Origin: an uncultured Collinsella sp.
Lineage (GTDB): Bacteria; Actinomycetota; Coriobacteriia; Coriobacteriales; Coriobacteriaceae
DNA length: 5,525 bases
Direction of reading: 5' to 3'
Assembly (NCBI GenBank): GCA_900545555.1
Contig: UQZI01000104.1
Coordinates: 1-5,525, forward strand
Shown: one piece after another, positions 1 to 3,991 of the stretch
How positions within the stretch are numbered: position 1 is the stretch's first letter
Layout of the letters: each line of letters starts with the position of its first letter
The notes under the pieces: model-generated
The model's input: only the letters and a program-made list of their open reading frames with translations
What the model was told of the DNA's origin: nothing
Databases searched by the model: none
Translations under genes and position numbers: made by a program

Positions 1-158
1 CCGGCATCCGCCACGAGCGACCAGCCGCGCTCAGCTTCGGGCATATTGGGCATCAGGCCCGCCGAGCGCACCAGGCCCTCATTGATACTGCGGGCAATCC
101 CCAAGTCAACGGCATACGAATAACCAATATCATCGGCACGAATGAGCAATTGCTTCAT
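1..158 (-). CDS. ChbG/YdjC-family carbohydrate deacetylase, N-terminal part (runs off the window)
   Basis: The first 52 codons of a gene that continues beyond the left edge. The N-terminus reads MKQLLIRADDIGYS, which matches the NADDFGxS signature that opens ChbG/YdjC deacetylases. Asp9 and Asp10 of the ADD motif belong to the metal/catalytic site. The following stretch, with Ala-Val-Asp-Leu-Gly-Ile, then Asn-Glu-Gly-Leu-Val and a Leu-Met-Pro-Asn, fits the next family block. Known members remove an acetyl group from N-acetylated sugars such as phosphorylated chitobiose in the cytoplasm. I chose the ATG at 158 because a GGGGG Shine-Dalgarno lies about five bases upstream. An in-frame ATG at 170 has no such site. 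The gene follows the PTS EIIBC gene after a 77-bp gap containing a hairpin, so it probably belongs to the same antitermination-controlled operon. The exact substrate cannot be read from this fragment. Confidence 0.82.
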   Translation of the reverse strand, partial: MKQLLIRADDIGYSYAVDLGIARSINEGLVRSAGLMPNMPEAERGWSLVADA

Positions 159-179
159 ATTGACCCCCATCTATGGAAA

Positions 180-208
180 GGGGCACTTGAAGTGCAACCA
201 AGTGCCCC
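180..208 (-). terminator. Intergenic hairpin between EIIBC and the deacetylase gene (attenuator or weak terminator)
   Basis: A perfect 10-bp inverted repeat (GGGGCACTTG at 180-189, CAAGTGCCCC at 199-208) encloses a 9-base loop. On the minus strand the stem is followed only by TTTCC, so as an intrinsic terminator it is weak; partial termination or 3'-end stabilisation of the EIIBC message is more likely. The 3' arm CCCC could also pair with the GGGGG ribosome binding site of the next gene (about 163-167), giving an alternative fold. Confidence 0.6.
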
Positions 209-235
209 AGGCAATTATCTTACCGAACAGACGCT

Positions 236-1684
236 TTAGGCCTTGGCGGCGGCAGCGTCCTCATCGAGCTGCTCTTTGGTGAAACCAAAGAGATAAGCGA
301 TGGCGGCGGCGGAAACAAACGCGGCACCCGATGCAATGCACCCCCATACGAGATTGGCAGTTCCGCCGGCAACATATCCGGTGATACCCAGAATATTCGT
401 CGCGCCCAAAACATACGTCGTCACATTGGTAAGAGCCGCGATCAGGCCGCCGATAGCGCCGCCGGCAACCATGGCACCCAAGCAGCGGGTGTACTTAAAG
501 CCGCAGCCATACAGCGCGGGCTCCGTCACGCCGCCGACAATGCCGGAGAGCGAGAAACCAAGCATGGCACCCTTTTCGTCAGTCTCCTTAAGGCGCAGGA
601 AGGCGCCGAAGGCCATGCCCCACGTAGCGAACTGAGCGATAGCGCCCGCGACCATGACGCAGGAGTCAGAGCCCATGGTGAGCAGCTGCACAATGCCAAG
701 GGTAAGCAGGACCTGGTGCATACCGGTCATAACCAGGAACTCCCAAAGCGCGGCAATGGCAACGAGGGAGATGACCGTGACGATACCGCCGGTGTTGCCG
801 AGGCCGAACATAAAGTTACCAACCGCGTTGCCCAAGATAGAGCCAATCGGAGCCAGCGCGCACAGCGAAACGGGAATCATGACGGCCAGAGTACACACGG
901 GCACAAACACCGTAGAGAGCATGTCGGGAATGATCTTCTTCATGAACTTCTCAACGACCATGAGTACCGGCATGGACAGAACCATGGGGAGAACGGTGCA
1001 GGAATAGTTGTTCAGCTGAGCCGGCAGCACACCATAAATCATCGTGGTCGTAGCACCCGAATCCGCCGCAGCGTTGACCAGCGTCATGAACTCGGGAGCA
1101 ATAAGCACGCCGCCGAGCATCATGCCGAGCGGCTGGCTGCAGCCAAGCTGCTTTGCGGCAGCCCAACCCAGATAAACAGGAAGGAAATAATAGCCGGCGT
1201 TGTAAATCCAGTTGTAGAAGAAGTTATAGATGTCGGAATCGGCAGACCAGATACCGAGCATGCCGTCGCCGCAAAGCACGGCAATGGTACGGAACATGGC
1301 GGCGCCCATGATGATGGGGATCGTCATAACCATTGTCTTGGACAGGTAGTTGAGGGTCTTCTTGCCCGCAGTCTTGAGCGTCAGCGGCTCCTTGGCGCTC
1401 GTATCGAGGTTCTCTGCGATTGCGCCCTCGCCCTTCACGCCGAGCTTGAGAGCGGCGTCATAGACCTTCGGCACGTTCTGGCCAATGATGACCTGATACT
1501 GGCCGCCAGACCACTGTGCGCCCAGCACGCCCTTGATCTTCTTCACTTCATCGTCATTGGGAATGGACTGATCCTTGAGGTTCAGACGCAGGCGGGTCAT
1601 GCAGTGCGTCGCGTTCGTCACATTGGAGGCGCCGCCGACGGCAGCGAGCACGTCCTCAGCAATCTTCTTGTTATCGACAGCCAT
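236..1684 (-). CDS. PTS beta-glucoside-type permease, EIIBC (no IIA domain)
   Basis: A 482-residue inner-membrane sugar transporter of the glucose/glucoside PTS superfamily. It takes up a sugar and phosphorylates it using phosphate passed from a IIA protein. Residues 1-80 form the EIIB domain, with the phosphorylated cysteine at Cys28 in NATHCMTRLRL. A linker follows to about residue 108, then a multi-helix EIIC domain. EIIC landmarks are the FLPVYLGWAAAK block near residue 167, a Gly-Met-His (His323), and the family hallmark GVTEPALYG at 385-393 with Glu388. The protein stops at a short Ala-rich tail with no IIA domain, so IIA must come from another protein. The start is the ATG at 1684, with AAGGGA six bases upstream; a TTG seven codons earlier is less likely. 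A BglG-type antiterminator gene lies upstream with a RAT/terminator leader between. Substrate is unknown; beta-glucosides or an N-acetylated sugar are both plausible. Confidence 0.93.
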   Translation of the reverse strand: MAVDNKKIAEDVLAAVGGASNVTNATHCMTRLRLNLKDQSIPNDDEVKKIKGVLGAQWSGGQYQVIIGQNVPKVYDAALKLGVKGEGAIAENLDTSAKEPLTLKTAGKKTLNYLSKTMVMTIPIIMGAAMFRTIAVLCGDGMLGIWSADSDIYNFFYNWIYNAGYYFLPVYLGWAAAKQLGCSQPLGMMLGGVLIAPEFMTLVNAAADSGATTTMIYGVLPAQLNNYSCTVLPMVLSMPVLMVVEKFMKKIIPDMLSTVFVPVCTLAVMIPVSLCALAPIGSILGNAVGNFMFGLGNTGGIVTVISLVAIAALWEFLVMTGMHQVLLTLGIVQLLTMGSDSCVMVAGAIAQFATWGMAFGAFLRLKETDEKGAMLGFSLSGIVGGVTEPALYGCGFKYTRCLGAMVAGGAIGGLIAALTNVTTYVLGATNILGITGYVAGGTANLVWGCIASGAAFVSAAAIAYLFGFTKEQLDEDAAAAKA

Positions 1685-1823
1685 GTCGAATCCCTTCTCT
1701 TCCAACTAAAGGCTCGTGGGGCTTCATGGCACCAAGACACACGATTCCGCTCGCGCCTGCGCAGCGCGCGATGCCCGTTGGCAAGAGATTTCATTGCATG
1801 TGATTCCCGGGTGGATCGACATG
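1685..1823 (-). other. Leader segment between the terminator and the EIIBC start
   Basis: This 139-base stretch is transcribed only if the upstream terminator is bypassed. It contains the EIIBC ribosome binding site (AAGGGA, ending six bases before the ATG). A possible small CGCGC/GCGCG stem lies at 1752-1756 and 1764-1768. I see no convincing gene or second antitermination site in it. Confidence 0.5.
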
Positions 1824-1894
1824 AAAAAAGCCCCGCGCACAACCGACAGAGACCCAATAATGGTCTCGACAGAATCGGTAGTGCCTCTCGGAGC
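1824..1894 (-). terminator. Leader intrinsic terminator controlled by antitermination
   Basis: On the minus strand a long interrupted hairpin ends in six T residues (AAAAAA at 1824-1829 on the plus strand). From the base up, GCTCC (1890-1894) pairs with GGGGC (1830-1834) with one G-U pair. Next GCAC pairs with GTGC, ACCGA with TCGGT, and GAGACC with GGTCTC, with short internal loops between and an ATTATTG apical loop. The 5' base of the stem lies inside the RAT-like element, so the two structures exclude each other. This is the standard bgl/lic arrangement, in which termination is the default and the antiterminator protein relieves it. Confidence 0.85.
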
Positions 1895-1915
1895 TGCGCC
1901 GTGAGTAACACCCAA
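1888..1915 (-). promoter_or_regulatory. RAT-like ribonucleic antiterminator (binding site for the BglG/LicT-type protein)
   Basis: On the minus strand this element contains GTTACT, six intervening bases, then GCAG. These are the same blocks, at the same spacing, as in the known LicT/BglG RAT (GTTACT at positions 6-11 and GCAG at 18-21 of a 29-base element). The outer stem is diverged: the usual GGATT/AAAACC arms are replaced by TTGGG and TCCGA, which still pair over five bases with two G-U pairs. The 3' arm contains the GCTCC/CTCCG bases needed by the downstream terminator stem. Location directly after a BglG-family gene and before a PTS gene supports the call. Confidence 0.75.
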
Positions 1916-1924
1916 CACACGGCG

Positions 1925-1930
1925 AGTATA
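1925..1930 (-). promoter_or_regulatory. Likely -10 box of the EIIBC operon promoter
   Basis: TATACT on the minus strand, five of six matches to the consensus -10. It would start transcription near 1918, only a few bases before the RAT-like element, which is where bgl-type leaders usually begin. No good -35 hexamer is found at 16-18 bases upstream, which would fit a promoter helped by an activator. Confidence 0.5.
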
Positions 1931-1960
1931 TGCGGCAGATGCGTTCGTTGCGGCTCAGAT

Positions 1961-1997
1961 TACCGACGAACGGTAGCAAACGACCCGCGAACGGTCG
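1961..1997. promoter_or_regulatory. Pair of inverted repeats upstream of the EIIBC promoter (candidate operators)
   Basis: Two related inverted repeats lie side by side: TACCG-acgaa-CGGTA (1961-1975) and CGACC-cgcgaac-GGTCG (1981-1997). Both contain CGAACGGT. Their centres, 1968 and 1989, are 21 bp apart, which is two helical turns. They sit about 50 and 71 bases upstream of the expected start, a typical activator position. A third CGTTCGT core lies at 1942-1948 on the plus strand. Alternatively the CGACC/GGTCG stem followed by TTTG on the minus strand could be a weak terminator for the antiterminator gene. Confidence 0.45.
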
Positions 1998-2025
1998 CCA
2001 TGACGGAAAGGAAATACCAGAGAGC

Positions 2026-2862
2026 CTATTTATCCGAGTGGACAGAAGCCACGCGATTCACATGCATGATCAGATAGACGAGCTCTTCTTGGGCCAATGG
2101 CTCGCCAAAGGTCTCTTGAATCAGATCGTTGACACGATGAGCGCAACGCGATGCCGCCGGATATTGCTCCACGAGCACGTCGTAGAGACCGGAGTTCTCA
2201 GTATCTATCGGTTCTTTCTTTGCCACGCGGTCGAGCAGATAGCGCACATGAGTGGCAAAGCGAGTAAAGGCAAACGACGAGCGATCGACCGTCACGCCCA
2301 ACTCTTCTTGAATAATCGCGACCGTCATATCGAGCAGTCGCTCCTCGTGCTGCTCGGCAAGCACGCGTCGCTCGCTCGGCCTAACCGATGCATTAACAAT
2401 CGACATGGCAATGCCCGCGGCCTCGCTTCGGGGCATACGCACCCGGAAGCTTTTCTGAATGCCCCGAACAGCCAGCTCGCCCAAGCGGTATTCGATGGGA
2501 TGCAGCTGCTCCAGGTCGCGCTCGAGCGGCAACGACACCACCATGTGTTCGCGGGCGCGCTTAATAGCAAACTGAATATGGTCTGCCAATGTAATGGGAA
2601 GGTTTGGGCTCAATTCATACGAAAGCTGCCCGGTTGCGATATCTGCCAGCTGGGCGGAAAACTCCAGCACCTCGGGGTCGACCTCGTCGATAAACGCCAG
2701 GTACTTTGAATCGATGCCGTAAAAGGTGCGTGTAACAACGTCCAGATCGACCTCGTGCGGCATCTCGCCAAAACCGATGCCACGACCCAGCGCGATAAGC
2801 TGACGCCCCGCGCCGTCTTCGCAGATGGCAGCGTTGTGGTTAATGCGCTGGATAGCCTTCAT
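2026..2862 (-). CDS. BglG/LicT-family transcriptional antiterminator
   Basis: A 278-residue cytoplasmic RNA-binding regulator. It binds a RAT hairpin in a leader transcript and stops formation of an overlapping terminator; its activity is set by PTS phosphorylation. Residues 1-55 are the RNA-binding (CAT) domain, recognisable from the MKAIQRINHNAA opening and LGRGIGFG at 25-32. PRD1 covers about 65-165 and PRD2 about 172-278. Conserved PTS-site histidines are His95 (ADHI), His205 (FATHV) and His267 (LIMHV). These align with LicT His100, His207 and His269. The fourth site, equivalent to LicT His159, is Ser154 here. The ATG at 2862 was chosen because it starts exactly at the family N-terminus and has AGGAG about ten bases upstream. 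Length is normal for the family. The downstream RAT/terminator and PTS permease are its expected targets. Confidence 0.95.
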   Translation of the reverse strand: MKAIQRINHNAAICEDGAGRQLIALGRGIGFGEMPHEVDLDVVTRTFYGIDSKYLAFIDEVDPEVLEFSAQLADIATGQLSYELSPNLPITLADHIQFAIKRAREHMVVSLPLERDLEQLHPIEYRLGELAVRGIQKSFRVRMPRSEAAGIAMSIVNASVRPSERRVLAEQHEERLLDMTVAIIQEELGVTVDRSSFAFTRFATHVRYLLDRVAKKEPIDTENSGLYDVLVEQYPAASRCAHRVNDLIQETFGEPLAQEELVYLIMHVNRVASVHSDK

Positions 2863-2882
2863 GGAATCATCGCTCCTACTAA

Positions 2883-2915
2883 AACGCGCCGCGCAGACCA
2901 TCCGCGCGGCGCGTT
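2883..2915 (-). terminator. Intrinsic terminator after the metallophosphoesterase gene
   Basis: A perfect 12-bp GC-rich inverted repeat (AACGCGCCGCGC at 2883-2894, GCGCGGCGCGTT at 2904-2915) with a 9-base loop. On the minus strand it runs straight into TTTTAG. It lies just downstream of the metallophosphoesterase stop codon and only about 20 bases upstream of the antiterminator start codon, so it insulates the two genes. Its A-rich plus-strand flank is short (AAAA). Confidence 0.75.
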
Positions 2916-2916
2916 C

Positions 2917-2946
2917 ATTCTACCTGCACTTGCAGCTATAGTCCAA
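2917..2946 (-). promoter_or_regulatory. Possible promoter of the antiterminator gene
   Basis: On the minus strand TTGGAC (2941-2946), an 18-base spacer and TAGAAT (2917-2922) resemble a housekeeping promoter; the -10 has five of six consensus bases and the -35 is weaker. It overlaps the end of the metallophosphoesterase gene. The predicted start near 2910 falls inside the first arm of the terminator, so a transcript from here would carry only a truncated hairpin. Confidence 0.4.
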
Positions 2947-3481
2947 AGAAGCCAAGGATCTGGTCGCGGCTTACGGGCTTGTAATCGTTAGCGTCGAGAC
3001 CAACGTCATAGCGCAGAATCGGGCGCTCGCGATCACGATTGCGCGCGTTGGCGCGGTCTCCCCTGCTGTGGATATGCCCGTGCAGCATGATGGCGCCGCG
3101 CGCCTTGCCATTCCAGCTGAGCATGGGGTAATGGCTCAGTACCAGCCTGTGCCCGCGAGCATAGCCGGGCGCAATCTCAAGATAGTCGCGCACCTCATCC
3201 CAAATGTGCGGCGCGTCCGGATCTCCCCAATCGCCATCATGGTTACCACGGATGAGCGTCACGTTCTGGCATTCGATGCGCTCGCGCAGGCGCGCTGCCT
3301 CCGCCATGGGCAAACGATACGTAAAGTCTCCCAGGATATAGAGGCGGTCGTCCACAGCCACGCACTCATTGATGGCATCGATGACCTTGCGGTTCATCTC
3401 CTCGACCGAATCAAACGGTCGATCCATGTCGTGCAAGATATTCGTATCGCCCAGGTGCAGGTCGGCGGTAAACCACATCAT
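2936..3481 (-). CDS. Calcineurin-like metallophosphoesterase
   Basis: A 181-residue cytoplasmic metal-dependent phosphoesterase of the small stand-alone family. The motifs appear in the standard order: Asp7-x-His9 (TADLHLGD), Gly-Asp52 (ILGDF), Asn80-His81-Asp82 (RGNHDGDWG), His117 (LSHYPM) and His136-x-His138 (LHGHIHS). These supply the ligands of the two-metal site. The RPF and SVEEMNRKVIDAIN stretch after the first motif is typical of this subgroup. The substrate is not known; cyclic nucleotides, phosphodiesters or nucleotides are possible. I prefer the ATG at 3481 (MMWFTADLH) because GAGGA lies about eight bases upstream; the ATG at 3496 overlaps that site and has none of its own. No signal peptide or membrane segment is seen. 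A promoter is likely just upstream, and a strong terminator follows. Confidence 0.9.
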   Translation of the reverse strand: MMWFTADLHLGDTNILHDMDRPFDSVEEMNRKVIDAINECVAVDDRLYILGDFTYRLPMAEAARLRERIECQNVTLIRGNHDGDWGDPDAPHIWDEVRDYLEIAPGYARGHRLVLSHYPMLSWNGKARGAIMLHGHIHSRGDRANARNRDRERPILRYDVGLDANDYKPVSRDQILGFFGL

Positions 3482-3521
3482 CGTCTCTGTCCTCATTTCG
3501 CAACGCGTATAAGACCTGTTT

Positions 3522-3527
3522 AGTATA
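3522..3527 (-). promoter_or_regulatory. Likely -10 box for the metallophosphoesterase gene
   Basis: TATACT on the minus strand, the same hexamer proposed for the EIIBC promoter, in the 66-bp gap between the charged 63-residue gene and the phosphoesterase. It predicts a start near 3515 and a leader of about 34 bases. The -35 region is not well matched, so this rests on the -10 and position alone. Confidence 0.4.
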
Positions 3528-3547
3528 CAGACGCAGCGATACGACGG

Positions 3548-3739
3548 TTACCCAAAGAGCCCGCCGAACAGACCTCGGCGGCGCTTGTCCTGCTTTTTCG
3601 AAGCGTCATCCTGAGCCTTCTTGCCCTGTCGCTTTTTACGATCTTGCTCCAGCTCATCGTCATCGAGCAGTAAATCCCACTCAAACGGATCATCCGTCAA
3701 ATCGAACAGGTCATCGTCATCAAATACGTGCGCCTCCAT
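3548..3739 (-). CDS. Small hypothetical protein with acidic N-half and basic C-half
   Basis: A 63-residue protein that I do not recognise. Residues 2-33 contain 16 Asp or Glu and no Lys or Arg, including DDDD at 7-10 and DDDE at 26-29, interspersed with Phe, Trp and Leu. Residues 34-55 are rich in Lys and Arg (12 of 22), and the protein ends in GLFGGLFG. There is no signal peptide or membrane helix. The ATG at 3739 has no clear ribosome binding site, but it lies only six bases after the stop codon of the 59-residue gene, which suggests translational coupling. A role in binding a basic or nucleic-acid partner can be imagined, but nothing in the sequence establishes one. Low complexity means a spurious ORF is possible, though the neat coupling argues for a real gene. 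Confidence 0.62.
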   Translation of the reverse strand: MEAHVFDDDDLFDLTDDPFEWDLLLDDDELEQDRKKRQGKKAQDDASKKQDKRRRGLFGGLFG

Positions 3740-3745
3740 TACCGA

Positions 3746-3925
3746 TTAGCGAGCATCCACAACGTAGTTGAGAAGTCTACGGGCCCGTGCGGACACAAAT
3801 TCATCCTGTCTGCGTCTTTCAATCGTTTGCCGCAACGCTTGCGCGACGGAACGCTTGCAGATAAGATAGGAACACGGATGGCACCCGTGGCAGCGGGTCT
3901 TGCCAACTCCGATACACGTTTTCAT
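3746..3925 (-). CDS. Short Cys/His-rich hypothetical protein
   Basis: A 59-residue reading frame, easily missed because of its size. The N-terminal third carries Cys4, Cys12, Cys15, Cys18 and Cys23 with His13 and His16, in the pattern RCHGCHPCSYLIC. Such spacing is typical of a small zinc- or iron-binding knuckle. The rest is a basic, probably helical segment rich in Arg (QTIERRRQ, ARARRLL). It ends with TAA six bases before the ATG of the 63-residue gene. There is no signal peptide, so the C-x-x-C-H string is unlikely to be a cytochrome c haem site. The ATG at 3925 is the first possible start, since an in-frame stop lies upstream and no GTG or TTG intervenes. It has no clear ribosome binding site and sits six bases after a strong hairpin. 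I recognise no family. Confidence 0.55.
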   Translation of the reverse strand: MKTCIGVGKTRCHGCHPCSYLICKRSVAQALRQTIERRRQDEFVSARARRLLNYVVDAR

Positions 3926-3931
3926 CGTGAG

Positions 3932-3967
3932 AAGTGGCCGTCTTCGCTTACGCGGAGACGGCCACTT
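3932..3967. terminator. Strong hairpin downstream of the aldehyde dehydrogenase gene
   Basis: A perfect 12-bp inverted repeat (AAGTGGCCGTCT at 3932-3943, AGACGGCCACTT at 3956-3967), extended inward by three more pairs to a 4-base loop. On the minus strand the loop is GTAA, a GNRA-type tetraloop, but the stem is followed by CTCACG rather than a T run. On the plus strand the tail TTTGTTTAT looks more like an intrinsic terminator. It most likely ends or trims the dehydrogenase message, and may also block antisense transcription. Confidence 0.65.
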
Positions 3968-3991
3968 TGTTTATCCCTATGTCATCTGATT

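Noticed and set aside
1685..1705. An upstream TTG start for EIIBC adding seven residues.
   Set aside because: The added codons cover the AAGGGA ribosome binding site of the ATG at 1684, and EIIB domains normally begin near that ATG.
716..2077. A 453-residue open frame on the plus strand across the EIIBC gene and leader.
   Set aside because: It is antisense to an unmistakable PTS EIIBC gene and crosses the RAT/terminator region. Its protein is rich in His, Arg and Gln with no family features, as expected of a shadow frame in GC-rich DNA.
3779..3788. A perfect 10-bp palindrome ACGGGCCCGT as a possible operator.
   Set aside because: It lies inside the 59-residue coding region, is not repeated nearby and has no promoter next to it; a 10-bp GC palindrome is expected by chance in such DNA.
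3869..3892. A C-x-x-C-H haem-c attachment motif in the 59-residue protein (Cys12 to His16).
   Set aside because: There is no signal peptide for export, and three further Cys lie close by, which fits a zinc or iron-sulfur knuckle better.
3874..3912. A T-box-like string on the plus strand (GGATGGCACC with a CGGA/TCCG stem) followed by a terminator-like hairpin.
   Set aside because: The core resembles the TGGNACC bulge, but no plus-strand gene follows, no Stem I or specifier loop is visible upstream, and the terminator does not overlap the supposed antiterminator. The bases are better explained as the minus-strand codons of the CHGCHPC region.
3740..3991. A tRNA or other known structured RNA in the apparent gap after the aldehyde dehydrogenase gene.
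   Set aside because: No T-arm GGTTCRA-type sequence, cloverleaf, SRP apical-loop motif or tmRNA end was found on either strand.
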